64,000 bases of DNA from Bradyrhizobium sp. CCGUVB1N3 (GCF_024199925.1 NZ_JANADR010000001.1:930001-994000), one strand, 5' to 3'. Shown: positions 1 through 8,815, numbered from the stretch's first letter. Numbers and translations are program-made. The notes: generated by a model not told the origin, from the sequence alone.

Positions 1-2
1 TG

Positions 3-482
3 GCCATGCCGGCCAGCTTTGCCCAAGCCGCCGACGAGCCCGATCTGATCTTCCGCCGCTCCACCGTGTTCAAATGGCTGAGCCCGAACGACAAGCTGGC
101 AACTTACGGCCTCGACGATCCCGAAGTCGAGGGCGTGGCCTGTCATTTCACGGTGCCGGAGAAGGGCGGCTTCAAGGGCTGGTTGGGGCTCGCCGAGGAG
201 GTGTCTGACATCTCGCTCGCCTGCCGGCAGGTCGGTCCCATCAAGTTCAAGGACAAGCTGGAGCAGGGCGACGACATGTTCCGCAGGCGCCGCTCGCTGT
301 TCTTCAAGAAGATGCAGATCGTGCGCGGCTGCGATACCAAGCGCAACGTGCTGGTCTACATGGTCTATTCGGACAGGCTGATCGAGGGCTCGCCGAAGAA
401 CTCGACCTCGACCGTGCCGATCATGCCGTGGGGGCCGACGGATACCAGCATTCAGAAATGTGGCGACTTCTTCACTCAGTGA
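3..482 (+). CDS. creA: CreA family protein (5' end cut by window edge)
   Basis: About 155 residues of a CreA-like protein are present. The first visible ATG (position 6) falls in the tail of a signal peptide ending near AQAADEPD, so the true start lies upstream of the window. The mature part begins with an FRRSTVFKWLSPND stretch and continues through VEGVACHF, GLAEEVSDISLACRQVG and a region near the C terminus containing the second cysteine, all typical of the periplasmic CreA family (about 155-160 residues), whose function is not established. Nothing contiguous downstream suggests an operon. The family call is confident; no reaction is claimed. Confidence 0.85.
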   Translation, partial: AMPASFAQAADEPDLIFRRSTVFKWLSPNDKLATYGLDDPEVEGVACHFTVPEKGGFKGWLGLAEEVSDISLACRQVGPIKFKDKLEQGDDMFRRRRSLFFKKMQIVRGCDTKRNVLVYMVYSDRLIEGSPKNSTSTVPIMPWGPTDTSIQKCGDFFTQ

Positions 483-1093
483 CGAGACTGCGGCTGACGC
501 GCGGCTTTGCGAGATGCGAGCCGGTCAGCCGCACGAACCCTTGGGGTGCCGCCTCATAGCCGCGATCGGATTGCAGCGCCATCGCGCCGGTGGCGCTGCG
601 CTGCCTGGGTCTCTCGTTGGCGCGGTCCGAACTCTGGTCCGCCTCGCGCGGCATTGCGCGATCTGACGCCATCATGATGGCCATACCTCAACCCTGAGCC
701 TCGGTTTGGTGCCGGGCTTGTTACTGTTCGAAGGCTTCGGTCGTCGCTGGCACGTCCCCGGTTCAGCGGAACTTCGCGCTTCTTTTGCGCTCCTCTTCAG
801 CAGAGAAACGTAAAATGCGTGTGAAGTGTCTGCTTCGGGACAGTGACGCCAGGACGCGCGATGGCTGCGGGAGCGTCGGAGAGGCCGGTGAGACGCAGCC
901 GTCGACACCGGGACGACTTCACTGAAATGATTGGGGTTTTTGACTTAATGTTTCGTCGCATCCGCGCCGACGAAACAATTCTCACGAAGATGAAACCATT
1001 TTCCCGTTTTCGCGCATCACGGCGGAAACCGCTCATGGTTATCAACCCCACCAGCGGTAGCGGCGCACAGCCGCGGGGAACTGGAGACTTCAC
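483..1093. other. 611-bp intergenic stretch without a supported gene
   Basis: No reading frame here has a plausible start site, signal peptide or recognisable protein. It contains the palindrome at 949-977, and the ribosome-binding site of the next gene (GGAG at 1083-1086). Confidence 0.6.
949..977. promoter_or_regulatory. Perfect 10-bp inverted repeat
   Basis: TGTTTCGTCG (949-958) and CGACGAAACA (968-977) are exact reverse complements separated by 9 bp. There is no T-run after either arm, so an operator is as likely as a terminator. It lies about 120 bp upstream of the small secreted-protein gene at 1094. Confidence 0.5.
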
Positions 1094-1258
1094 ATGCGGG
1101 CGCTCAGCTTCATCCTTGCTTTGGGCTTCGTCCTCGCCGGGTCCTCGCTGGCCGGAACGAGCGACAGCGGGTTGCCGGGCGTCGGGACCTTTGCCTATAG
1201 CGGCTCGCCGGTTGGGGCCAAGGTGTCTCAGCCGATCGTGATGGCCGCGCGTCTCTGA
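1094..1258 (+). CDS. Small secreted protein of unknown function
   Basis: A 54-residue frame starts at ATG 1094, seven bases after a GGAG ribosome-binding site. It begins with a clean signal peptide (MRALSFILALGFVLAGSSLA) and leaves a mature peptide of only about 33 residues containing GLPGVGTFAYSGSPVG. There are no cysteines in the mature part and no lipobox. The good start site and signal peptide make it a believable gene despite its size. It sits 36 bp upstream of another secreted-protein gene (1295) and may be cotranscribed with it. The function is unknown. Confidence 0.6.
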   Translation: MRALSFILALGFVLAGSSLAGTSDSGLPGVGTFAYSGSPVGAKVSQPIVMAARL

Positions 1259-1294
1259 TCGCAAGAAAAAGTCCAGCAAGATCAAGAAAAGCCA

Positions 1295-1660
1295 ATGATG
1301 TTTCGCATCTGCGCCGCAGCTTTCCTCGCGTCCCTCGTGACGATCACCGCGGCTCAGGCTCAGGTGCGCTCTCCCAACAGGTTGCCGGATCCGCGCACCG
1401 ATTTCGTGCGCCAATGCGCGCCGCACATGCTCGGGCGCTGGGCGCATCCGGAGGAAGTCTGCGGTTGCCTGCATGATCATGCCGCCGCCGTGGTTGAGGA
1501 CCGCGACCTGCGCGAGGCGCTGCTTCGCGGCATCAGCGAGACCGGTGTGCCGACCATCGAGAACGAATGGGTGCCGGTTGCGAAGCAGTCCGAGATCGGA
1601 CCGACCTTCACCAAGATCGCCAAGCCGACCCTTCAGTGCATGTTCGACCCGGCGAAGTAG
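1295..1660 (+). CDS. Hypothetical secreted protein with four cysteines
   Basis: This 121-residue protein has a signal peptide (FRICAAAFLASLVTITAAQAQ) followed by a mature domain of about 100 residues with cysteines in QCAPHM, CGCLHD and the C-terminal LQCMF. The spacing suggests two periplasmic disulfides. The start may be ATG 1295 or the adjacent ATG 1298. The protein is of a type seen as a conserved hypothetical in rhizobia, and I do not recognise a named domain. It is convergent with the gene ending at 1669, with only 8 bp between the stops. Confidence 0.7.
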   Translation: MMFRICAAAFLASLVTITAAQAQVRSPNRLPDPRTDFVRQCAPHMLGRWAHPEEVCGCLHDHAAAVVEDRDLREALLRGISETGVPTIENEWVPVAKQSEIGPTFTKIAKPTLQCMFDPAK

Positions 1661-1668
1661 CCCGCAAG

Positions 1669-1914
1669 CTATTTCGACTTCGGTCCAAATCGCGGCACGC
1701 AGGTGCGTGTCGGCGTGATGCCGTTTGCGGTCATCTTTGCACCGCGCACTTCCTTGATTTGCCCGGCCGGGCAGGTACCGTCATCGACCATCACGCGCTG
1801 GCCAAGCCGCAAGCCGACGATGTCCTGCTCGCGACCAACCGTGTCGGCGCGCGCCAACGATATTGTTGCTACGGCAAACAGCGCGCACACGCACGTCGCG
1901 CGAAAATGGGTCAT
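1669..1914 (-). CDS. Small secreted protein, DUF6719-like
   Basis: This 81-residue protein has a signal peptide (MTHFRATCVCALFAVATISLARA) and a mature part containing VGLRLGQRVMVDDGTCPAGQIKEV followed by a TRTCVPR motif. The paired cysteines and the DDGTCPAGQIKEV core fit a small rhizobial family that I believe is DUF6719. The family number is from memory and less certain than the gene itself. It is convergent with the gene at 1295, so the two share the narrow 1661-1668 gap as a transcription end. Confidence 0.7.
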   Translation of the reverse strand: MTHFRATCVCALFAVATISLARADTVGREQDIVGLRLGQRVMVDDGTCPAGQIKEVRGAKMTANGITPTRTCVPRFGPKSK

Positions 1915-1981
1915 GACGAAAATCCCGGCCTCGATGTGGCGATGTTAGAAAGCCGCGCGCGATTCTCATAGTGAACCTTCG

Positions 1982-3466
1982 TCACGCGCGCCGCGCCGGC
2001 TTGTCGCTACCGCGAAGCGCGGCCAGCGATTGCGTCGCGAGCTTTTCGGCTGACGCCACCAGTTGCGGAACCGAATGGCCGGAAAAGCCGAGGACGAAAC
2101 CGGGCAGGGGACGGGAGCGCGCATAGGTGTCGGCAAGCAGCCAGCCTTCCGCACCGGCCGCGTGCTTGGCCTGCGCCGCGATGCGCAGATCCACCGACGG
2201 CTCGAACCGCGCGACCAGATGCAGGCCCTGCGAGGGCACGGGAACAGACAGCCGGCCGTCGGACGCGGCCTGGAGCGTCTCAGCCAGGGCATCGCGCGCC
2301 TCGCGATAGAGTTTTCGCACGCGTTTCAGGTTCGCGGCGAAGGCGCCGGAATTGAGCATGTCCGCGACCGCGCCTTCCATCAGTGTACCGGGAAAGCGGT
2401 CGAGCGCGGCGCGCGCCGTCGCGACCGTGCCGATCAAGCGCTCCGGTAGCGCGCAATAGCCAATACGCAGGCCCGGAAACAGTGTCTTGGCAAACGTGCC
2501 CATGTAGATCACGCGCTCGAGTCGATCGATGCCGGCAAGCGACATCAGGGGCGCGCCGTCATAGCGGAACTCGCTGTCGTAATCGTCCTCCAGCACGAAG
2601 GCGCCGGCCTCCTTCGCCCAGTCGAGAAGCTCGAGCCGCCGCGGCATCGACATCTGCACGCCCAGCGGAAATTGATGCGACGGCGTGACATAGGCCGCGC
2701 GCGCCCTTGCTGCCGCCGTGCGGCCCTTGGCAACGCACAGCCCGTGCTCGTCGACCGGCACGGAAACGGCGCGATAGCCGCAATGGAGGATCGTCGCGCG
2801 CGCGGTGGGGTAGCCGGGATCCTCGCACCAGATCTGGTCGTTGGTCTTGAGGATCGCGCCGAGCACGATGCGTAAGCCGTGCAGCGTGCCCGACGTCAGC
2901 ATGATCTGGTCGGGATCGCAGCGCAGGCCGCGCGCCGAGAGCAGATGATCGGCGACCGCCACGCGCAGCTCGCGGCTGCCGCGCGGATCACCGTAGTGCA
3001 AATGTTCGCTGCCAAAGGCGCGCATGCGCCGGCCGACAAAGCCGCGGAAGCGTTGCAGCGAGCGCTCGTCGATATGGGTGCAGCCGAGTGCCAGCGTGCC
3101 CTGCCGCGGGGCCTCGACTGTGATCTTCGCCTTGCGGGTATCGCTCGCGCGGGCGGGAATTTTTGCGGCGACGAATGTCCCGGAACCGACGGTCGCTTCC
3201 GCAAATCCGTCGGCGATCAGCCGCTCATAGGCCGTCACGACGGCATTGCGCCGGAAACCGGTCTGTTTGGCCAGCATTCGCGATGGTGGCAGCGGCTCGC
3301 CCGGCTTGACCAGGCCTTCCACGATCGCGTGGCAGAGCGCCTGGTAGAGTCGGTGCGCCGAGGAGGCACTCGCCGTGATGTGCGCTCCCGCGAAATCGAG
3401 CGGCAGCTCGGCCTTGCGCGGCGGGGCTTTCGGGGACGGCTTCGAATTGGTTGGAATTTTTCGCAT
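1982..3466 (-). CDS. MocR/PdxR-type GntR-family transcriptional regulator with aminotransferase domain
   Basis: The 494-residue product has an N-terminal winged helix (about residues 35-105: HRLYQALCHAIVEGLVKPGEPLPPSR, then TGFRRNAVVTAYERL) joined to a fold-type I aminotransferase domain. PLP-site features include LTSGTLHGL, EDPGYPTA, VTPSHQFPLG and LEDDYDSEFRYDG, followed by the lysine region GTFAKTLFPGLRIGY. Such proteins use PLP or PLP-amino-acid adducts as effectors. I chose ATG 3466 (MRKIPTNSKPSPK) over an upstream start at 3520 because the latter would overlap the leader of the divergent gene. The divergent partner is a PPOX-fold protein, a pairing common for MocR regulators and suggesting a link to vitamin B6 or flavin metabolism. 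Confidence 0.88.
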   Translation of the reverse strand: MRKIPTNSKPSPKAPPRKAELPLDFAGAHITASASSAHRLYQALCHAIVEGLVKPGEPLPPSRMLAKQTGFRRNAVVTAYERLIADGFAEATVGSGTFVAAKIPARASDTRKAKITVEAPRQGTLALGCTHIDERSLQRFRGFVGRRMRAFGSEHLHYGDPRGSRELRVAVADHLLSARGLRCDPDQIMLTSGTLHGLRIVLGAILKTNDQIWCEDPGYPTARATILHCGYRAVSVPVDEHGLCVAKGRTAAARARAAYVTPSHQFPLGVQMSMPRRLELLDWAKEAGAFVLEDDYDSEFRYDGAPLMSLAGIDRLERVIYMGTFAKTLFPGLRIGYCALPERLIGTVATARAALDRFPGTLMEGAVADMLNSGAFAANLKRVRKLYREARDALAETLQAASDGRLSVPVPSQGLHLVARFEPSVDLRIAAQAKHAAGAEGWLLADTYARSRPLPGFVLGFSGHSVPQLVASAEKLATQSLAALRGSDKPARRA

Positions 3467-3540
3467 GGAATTGGAACTATCGCAGACCAAATGGGCCGCT
3501 ACAACTCCGTCCAGAGTCAAATGTCACGACAGGAGTCGCC
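3467..3540. promoter_or_regulatory. Divergent promoter region between the MocR-type gene and the PPOX gene
   Basis: This 74-bp gap separates two divergent starts and must carry both promoters and any MocR operator. A short direct repeat CAAATG occurs twice (within 3487-3524). The ribosome-binding site CAGGAG at 3530-3535 precedes the GTG at 3541. No clear sigma-70 pair stands out. Confidence 0.4.
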
Positions 3541-4266
3541 GTGTCCGACGGTATCGCCACCACGTCCTATCCGGTCTCGTCCCGCAACCAGGTCAAGCGC
3601 CGCCATGACCGCGGTTCGTACGATCACGCCACGGTTCACCGCATCCTGGACTCCTCAATGCTGTGCCACGTCTCCTATGCGATCGACGGCCAGCCCTATT
3701 GCACGCCGACCTTCTTCTGGCGGGAAGGGACAAAACTTTATTGGCACGGCTCCAGCGCAAGCCGCATGCTGCGCAACCAGTCGGAAGGCCAGAGGGTCTG
3801 TCTCACCGTTGCACATCTCGACAGCCTGGTTCTGGCGCGCTGCGGCTTCAATCATTCGGCGGACTATCGCGCGGTGATGGCCTTCGGCACCGCCTACCTC
3901 GTCACCGATGCGGACGAGAAGCAGCGCGCGCTGGTCGCCATGGTCGATCGCTTCTTCCCGGATCGCACTGCGGGCCTGCGCCCGAGCAGCACACAGGAGA
4001 TCAAGGCGACGTCCTTCATCGCGATGGAGATCGAGGAAGCCTCGGCCAAGGTTCGCGCCAAGGGGCTTGCAGATGACGACGAGGACTATGCGCTGCCGAT
4101 CTATGCGGAGCGGATTCCCGTGCGCACCGTGCTTGGTGCGCCGGAACCTTGCACGCGTCTGCTCGACGGCGTCACGCGGCCGGCGACGCTGAATGGCTAT
4201 TCGGAAGGCCGACTGCTCGAAGATGCATTGCTGGATGCCTATTTTCAGGAGTACCCGGAGGGCTGA
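3541..4266 (+). CDS. Pyridoxamine 5'-phosphate oxidase-fold flavoprotein
   Basis: The 241-residue product is of the PPOX / FMN-binding split-barrel type. It has HRILDSSMLCHVSYAIDGQPYCTPTFFW near the N terminus, then the GTKLYWHGSSASRML and QRVCLTVAHLDSLVLAR strands seen in NimA-like members. The start is GTG 3541, five bases after CAGGAG; a longer frame runs upstream but lacks a site and enters the regulator's promoter. Members bind FMN or F420 and reduce small molecules, and the substrate cannot be read from sequence. The divergent MocR-type gene is its likely regulator. Confidence 0.82.
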   Translation: MSDGIATTSYPVSSRNQVKRRHDRGSYDHATVHRILDSSMLCHVSYAIDGQPYCTPTFFWREGTKLYWHGSSASRMLRNQSEGQRVCLTVAHLDSLVLARCGFNHSADYRAVMAFGTAYLVTDADEKQRALVAMVDRFFPDRTAGLRPSSTQEIKATSFIAMEIEEASAKVRAKGLADDDEDYALPIYAERIPVRTVLGAPEPCTRLLDGVTRPATLNGYSEGRLLEDALLDAYFQEYPEG

Positions 4267-4316
4267 AATCGGCTAGCTTCGCGGCGTTCCTTGGAATGCC
4301 TGACGGAGTTGCCAGC

Positions 4317-5594
4317 ATGAATGCCGAAACGCAGCAGAGGATTCTCGACGCCGTCGATGCCGGCTTCGAGGCTCAGCTTGCGACCACACGCGATTTCGTC
4401 GCGATCCCCTCGACCCGCGGCGCGGAAGGCCCCTGTCAGGACATGATGGGCGACCTCCTGCGCGCGCGGAGTTATGAGGTCGACGACTGGCACATCAATG
4501 TCGACGACTTGAAAGATCTGCGCGGCTTCGGCCCGATCGAGCACGATTTCTCCAAAGCGCGCACGGTGGTCGGCACCTACCGCCCGCAAACGAACGGCGG
4601 CAAGTCGCTGATCCTGCAAGGCCATTGCGACGTCGTGCCGGCGGGACCGCTGGAGCTCTGGGATACCCCGCCATTTGCGCCGGTCATCAAGGACGGCAAA
4701 ATGTATGGCCGCGGCGCCTGCGACATGAAGTCCGGCACCATCGGCGCGCTCTATGCGCTTGATGCGATCAAGGCTGCAGGCCTTCGGCCAACGGCGCGGA
4801 TCCATTTTCAGTCCGTGATCGAGGAGGAGAGCAGCGGCGTCGGCGCGCTCTCGACGCTCCAGCGCGGCTATCGCGCCGATGCCTGTTTCATTCCGGAGCC
4901 GACGGGCGGCAAGATGGTGCGCTCGCAGGTCGGCGTAATCTGGTTCCGCCTGCGCGTGAAGGGCCATCCGACCCATGTGGCGTTTGCCGGCTCCGGCGCC
5001 AACGCGATCATGGCGGCCTATCACCTGATCCAGGCCCTGCAAAAGCTCGAGATCGAATGGAATGAGCGCGCGAAGAGCGATCGCTATTTCAAGACGCTCA
5101 ACCATCCCATCAACTTCAACCCCGGCATCATCAAGGGCGGCGACTGGGCCTCCAGCGTGCCGGCCTGGTGTGACGTCGATTGCCGTATCGCGGTGTTGCC
5201 GGGCTGGTCGATCGCCGATCACCAGAAAGAGATTCTTGCTTGTGTAGCGGCCGCAGCGCGAAACCATCGTTTCCTCGCCAACAATCCGCCCGAAGTCGAA
5301 TGGTCCGGCTTCCTGTCGGAAGGCTATGAGCTGACCAACGCGGCCGCGCCGGAAGCCGCTTTCGGCAAGGCCTTCAACGCCGTCTATGGCGGCGCGGTCG
5401 AAGACCTCGTCTTCACCGCGCTCACCGACACCCGCTTCTACGGTCTTAATCACGGCATCCCCAGCCTCTGCTTCGGCCCGAGCGGCGGCGAGATGCACGG
5501 CTTCAACGAATATGTCGATCTGGACTCGCTGAAGAAGTCGACCAAGGCGATGGCGCTGTTCATCGCGGAGTGGTGCGGGGTGGAGAAGGCGTAG
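4317..5594 (+). CDS. M20-family metallopeptidase / ArgE-DapE-type deacylase
   Basis: This is a 425-residue zinc-dependent amidohydrolase of the ArgE/DapE/CPG2 group. Metal-site motifs are in order: GHCDVVPAG, YGRGACDMKSG, and the catalytic glutamates in EEESSGVGAL. The dimerisation lid domain follows with VKGHPTHVAFAGSGANAI, and the final histidine lies in SGGEMHGFNEYV. ATG 4317 follows GGAG at 4304-4307. The gene lies 50 bp after the PPOX gene on the same strand and may be cotranscribed with it. The substrate (an N-acyl amino acid or peptide) cannot be specified. Confidence 0.85.
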   Translation: MNAETQQRILDAVDAGFEAQLATTRDFVAIPSTRGAEGPCQDMMGDLLRARSYEVDDWHINVDDLKDLRGFGPIEHDFSKARTVVGTYRPQTNGGKSLILQGHCDVVPAGPLELWDTPPFAPVIKDGKMYGRGACDMKSGTIGALYALDAIKAAGLRPTARIHFQSVIEEESSGVGALSTLQRGYRADACFIPEPTGGKMVRSQVGVIWFRLRVKGHPTHVAFAGSGANAIMAAYHLIQALQKLEIEWNERAKSDRYFKTLNHPINFNPGIIKGGDWASSVPAWCDVDCRIAVLPGWSIADHQKEILACVAAAARNHRFLANNPPEVEWSGFLSEGYELTNAAAPEAAFGKAFNAVYGGAVEDLVFTALTDTRFYGLNHGIPSLCFGPSGGEMHGFNEYVDLDSLKKSTKAMALFIAEWCGVEKA

Positions 5595-5610
5595 GCTCCG
5601 CCGCCTTTTC

Positions 5611-5735
5611 GTAGGGTAGGCAAGGGCGCGCCTGCGCCGTGCCGACCATCTTTCCCGGATTGCGACCCAAGTGGTGGGCACGCTTCCGCCTTCGCTCTTC
5701 GAGCTACGGCGGACAAGTCGCTTTGCCCACCCTAC
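5611..5735. repeat. Dispersed palindromic repeat
   Basis: The stretch begins GTAGGGTAGGCAAGGGCG and ends CTTTGCCCACCCTAC, imperfect inverted ends around about 90 bp. It resembles intergenic repeats common in Bradyrhizobium genomes. It lies between the M20 peptidase and the kynurenine operon and may contribute to termination. Confidence 0.5.
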
Positions 5736-5751
5736 AGACGCGGCCAAAAGC

Positions 5752-5763
5752 TTTAAGCTTAAA
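5752..5763. promoter_or_regulatory. 12-bp perfect palindrome upstream of the kynurenine operon
   Basis: TTTAAGCTTAAA is self-complementary and sits in a short AT-rich patch 72 bp before the first gene of the operon. The overlapping TTAAAATAAAG could supply a -10 box. This fits an operator or promoter for the operon, but no regulator gene is adjacent. Confidence 0.35.
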
Positions 5764-5835
5764 ATAAAGACTAGGACGAACGCCCCGCTGGTGGCAGAGT
5801 AGCACCTGTTGTCCGCGAGTCCTCTGGGAGTAACG

Positions 5836-6645
5836 ATGCGCGATTGGGACGATGCCTATGCCAACTCGGCTCACGTGCCGGGATCGGACATATTGCCCGC
5901 GCTCTGGGCGGAGCGCGCCGCGGCCTATCGCGCGGGGCTCAGGGCATTTCGTCCGGACATCGCCTATGGCTCAGGCGAGCGCCAACGCCTCGACCTGGTT
6001 CTGCCGGATGGCGACAGCAAAGGTCTCGTCGTCTTCGTGCACGGCGGCTACTGGATGCGCTTCGACAAATCGTCATGGACCGACCTTGCCGAAGGCGCGC
6101 GCCACCACGGCTGGGCCGTCGCGCTGCCGAGCTACACGCTGACGCCCGCCGCGCGGATCTCCGACATCACGGCCGAGATCGCCGCCGCCATCGCCGCCGC
6201 GGCCGCGCTCGTCTCCGGGCCGATCCGGCTCGCCGGCCATTCCGCCGGCGGTCATCTCGTCACGCGCATGCTGTGCGACGACAGCCGGCTTGAGCCTGCC
6301 ATCTACAATCGCATCGCCGCGACGCTTTCGATCAGCGGTCTGCATGATCTGCGCCCTCTCTTGAGGACGAAAATGAATGCGACGCTCGGAATGTCGCTGG
6401 AGGAGGCGACGCTCGAAAGCGCAGCGCTGCATCTGCCGCGCGGGCACGCGCCGCTCACGGCCTGGGTCGGCGGCGCCGAGCGGCCCGAATTCGTCCGCCA
6501 GGCCGAGCTGATGGCGAACGTCTGGACCGGCTTTGACGTGCCGACACGTCTGGTGGTCGAGCCCGGCTACAACCATTTCTCTGTCGTCGACGGGCTCAAG
6601 GATCCCTCGTCAAAAATCAACGCGAGCCTGGTCGGCCTGGACTGA
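5836..6645 (+). CDS. Alpha/beta hydrolase, probable N-formylkynurenine formamidase (AFMID-like)
   Basis: This 269-residue alpha/beta hydrolase carries [17 protein letters not shown] (the oxyanion HGGxW motif of AFMID-type arylformamidases), nucleophile elbow AGHSAGGH and a late histidine in [15 protein letters not shown] 5836 follows GGGAG with about 6 bp spacing. It is the first gene of a tight unit with kynA and kynU, so the most economical role is hydrolysis of N-formyl-L-kynurenine to L-kynurenine between those two steps. Bacterial pathways more often use the unrelated metal-dependent KynB cyclase family. Function is inferred from context plus motif. Confidence 0.82.
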   Translation: MRDWDDAYANSAHVPGSDILPALWAERAAAYRAGLRAFRPDIAYGSGERQRLDLVLPDGDSKGLVVFVHGGYWMRFDKSSWTDLAEGARHHGWAVALPSYTLTPAARISDITAEIAAAIAAAAALVSGPIRLAGHSAGGHLVTRMLCDDSRLEPAIYNRIAATLSISGLHDLRPLLRTKMNATLGMSLEEATLESAALHLPRGHAPLTAWVGGAERPEFVRQAELMANVWTGFDVPTRLVVEPGYNHFSVVDGLKDPSSKINASLVGLD

Positions 6646-6671
6646 CGGAGATCGATCGGAGAGCGGATGTC

Positions 6672-7511
6672 ATGACCAGCAACGACTACGATCCCACCGC
6701 CGAGGGCGCCGAGACCGACTTCGCCCGGCGCATGTCCTATGGCGACTATCTCCAGCTCGATGCGATCCTCGGCGCGCAGCATCCGCTGTCGGACGCGCAT
6801 GACGAGATGCTGTTCATCATCCAGCACCAGACCTCCGAGCTCTGGATGCGCCTCGCCATTCACGAGCTCAGTGCCGCCCGCCGCGCCATCGCGCAGGACG
6901 AAGTCTCGCCGGCGATGAAAATGCTCGCGCGTGTCTCCCGCATCTTCGAGCAGCTCAACAGTGCCTGGGACGTGCTGCGCACGATGACGCCGAGCGAGTA
7001 CACGCGTTTCCGCTCCAAGCTCGGGCAATCCTCGGGCTTCCAGTCGAGCCAGTACCGCCTGATCGAATATCTCCTCGGCAACCGCAATCACGCGATGCTC
7101 AAGCCCCATGCGCATGACGTCGAGGTCACGCGGCTTTTGGAGGGGGAGCTGGCGACGCCGAGTCTCTACGACGAGGTGCTGCGCCTCGCCGATCGCAAGG
7201 GGCTCGCGATGCCGCCTGCTGTCCTGGCGCGTGACGTCAGCGAGACGCACAACCTGAACGAGGGCGTGCTTCAGGCCTGGCGCCGGGTCTACGAGGCGCC
7301 GGAGACGCATTGGATGCTCTACGAGCTCGCCGAAAAACTCGTCGACTTCGAGGACTATTTCCGCCGCTGGCGCTTCAACCACGTGACCACCGTCGAGCGC
7401 GTCATCGGTTTCAAGCGCGGCACCGGCGGCACCGGCGGGGTCAGCTATCTCAAGCGCATGCTGGAGGTCGAGCTGTTCCCCGAACTCTGGCGCGTGCGCA
7501 CGATCCTCTGA
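6672..7511 (+). CDS. kynA: Tryptophan 2,3-dioxygenase
   Basis: The 279-residue protein matches heme-dependent tryptophan 2,3-dioxygenase across its length. Diagnostic segments are [13 protein letters not shown] near residue 20, [16 protein letters not shown] (proximal active-site region), [17 protein letters not shown], and the C-terminal [32 protein letters not shown] region, which contains the heme-ligand histidine. It opens the indole ring of L-tryptophan to N-formylkynurenine. It lies 26 bp after the formamidase-like gene, and its stop codon falls inside a 17-bp tandem repeat leading into kynU. ATG 6672 is the only sensible start. Confidence 0.95.
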   Translation: MTSNDYDPTAEGAETDFARRMSYGDYLQLDAILGAQHPLSDAHDEMLFIIQHQTSELWMRLAIHELSAARRAIAQDEVSPAMKMLARVSRIFEQLNSAWDVLRTMTPSEYTRFRSKLGQSSGFQSSQYRLIEYLLGNRNHAMLKPHAHDVEVTRLLEGELATPSLYDEVLRLADRKGLAMPPAVLARDVSETHNLNEGVLQAWRRVYEAPETHWMLYELAEKLVDFEDYFRRWRFNHVTTVERVIGFKRGTGGTGGVSYLKRMLEVELFPELWRVRTIL

Positions 7512-7569
7512 GCAAGTCCTGCCTCTGAGCAAGTCCTGCCTTTGAACAAGTCCTGCCTTTGAGCAAGCC
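7506..7569 (+). repeat. 17-bp tandem repeat spanning the kynA stop and kynU leader
   Basis: Units at 7506-7522, 7523-7539 and 7540-7556, plus a partial unit at 7557-7569, follow the pattern CTCTGAGCAAGTCCTGC with one or two changes. The kynA stop TGA lies in the first unit and each later unit repeats a TGA. The last partial unit ends directly at the kynU ATG, leaving no good Shine-Dalgarno sequence. Confidence 0.9.
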
Positions 7570-8778
7570 ATGACCAAGACCCGACTTCGCGTCTACGAGG
7601 ACACCAGGGCGCTCTTCCATCTGCCCGAGGGCGTGATCTATCTCGACGGCAATTCGCTCGGCGCGCTGCCGCTTGGTGTTGCCGAAAAGGTCGACCGCGT
7701 GATCCGGCAGGAATGGGGCGATGAGCTCATTCGCGCCTGGAACACGGCGGGCTGGTACGTGCAGCCGCGCAACGTCGGCAATCGCGTCGGCAGGCTGATC
7801 GGCGCGGAGGCGGGCTCGGTGATGATGGGCGATACACTCTCGCTCAAGGCCTACCAGGCGCTCGCTGCTGCGCTCGATATGAGTCCTGATCGCAAGGTCG
7901 TGCTCTCCGACACCGGCAATTTTCCGACCGATCTCTACATGGCCGAAGGCCTGATCGCGACGCTCGGGCGAGGGCACCAGTTGCGCCTCGCGGCGCCGGA
8001 AGCGGTCGAGGCCGCGCTGTCGGAGGAGATTGCGGTGCTCTACCTCACGGAGGTCGACTACCGCACCGGTCGCCGCCATGACATGGCGGAGCTCACTGCA
8101 AAAGCGCATACGCTGGGCATCGTGACCGTCTGGGATCTCGCGCATTCGGCCGGTGCGCTGCCGGTCGATCTCGCCGGCGTCGGCGCCGACTTCGCTGCTG
8201 GGTGCACCTACAAATATCTCAACGGCGGTCCAGGCGCGCCGGCTTTCCTTTATGTCGCGCCGCGTCACGCCGATCAGGCACGGGCCGCGCTCTCCGGCTG
8301 GATGGGCCACGCAAAGCCGTTCGCCTTCGATCTCGGCTACGCGCCCGCGGGCGGCGTGGAACGCATGCGCGTCGGCACGCCGCCGGTGCTCGCGATGGCC
8401 GCACTGGAGGCTTCACTCGACATCTGGGACCGCGTCGATCTTGGGGAAGTGCGAGCCCGATCGCTCGCGCTCGGCGATCTCCTCATCGCTGAGGTCGAGC
8501 GCCGCTGCCCGCATCTCAGGCTGGTCACGCCGCGCGCGCACGAGATGCGCGGCTCGCAGGTCTCCTTCGCCTTCCAAGGTGGCTACGCCGCCATGCAGGC
8601 GCTGATCGCGCGCGGCGTGATTGGCGACTTCCGCGCCCCCGACATCATGCGTTTCGGCCTGACGCCGCTGTATATCGGGGAGAGCGAGGTGATGAAGGCG
8701 GCGGAGATCATCGAGGAGGTGATATCAGGCGAAATCTGGCGCCGGCCGGAATACCAGGTCGTGAATGCGGTGACGTAG
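7570..8778 (+). CDS. kynU: Kynureninase
   Basis: This 402-residue PLP enzyme of the kynureninase family cleaves L-kynurenine to anthranilate and alanine. Visible motifs are IYLDGNSLGALP near residue 20, the substrate-contact region SDTGNFPTDLYM, VWDLAHSAGALPVDL with the PLP-ring aspartate, and the Schiff-base lysine in CTYKYLNGGPGAPAF. The C-terminal RVGTPPVLAMAALEASL and RFGLTPLYIGE are also typical. With kynA and the formamidase-like gene it completes tryptophan to anthranilate; no downstream nic or anthranilate genes are visible here. Translation may depend on reinitiation through the repeats before its start. Confidence 0.95.
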   Translation: MTKTRLRVYEDTRALFHLPEGVIYLDGNSLGALPLGVAEKVDRVIRQEWGDELIRAWNTAGWYVQPRNVGNRVGRLIGAEAGSVMMGDTLSLKAYQALAAALDMSPDRKVVLSDTGNFPTDLYMAEGLIATLGRGHQLRLAAPEAVEAALSEEIAVLYLTEVDYRTGRRHDMAELTAKAHTLGIVTVWDLAHSAGALPVDLAGVGADFAAGCTYKYLNGGPGAPAFLYVAPRHADQARAALSGWMGHAKPFAFDLGYAPAGGVERMRVGTPPVLAMAALEASLDIWDRVDLGEVRARSLALGDLLIAEVERRCPHLRLVTPRAHEMRGSQVSFAFQGGYAAMQALIARGVIGDFRAPDIMRFGLTPLYIGESEVMKAAEIIEEVISGEIWRRPEYQVVNAVT

Positions 8779-8815
8779 CTCGCAATGGCGAGCATTGTGG
8801 CAGGCGCTCACCACA

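Noticed and set aside
4245..5747. A 500-codon minus-strand frame
   Set aside because: It is antisense to the M20 peptidase, which has all metal-site motifs, and shows no domain of its own.
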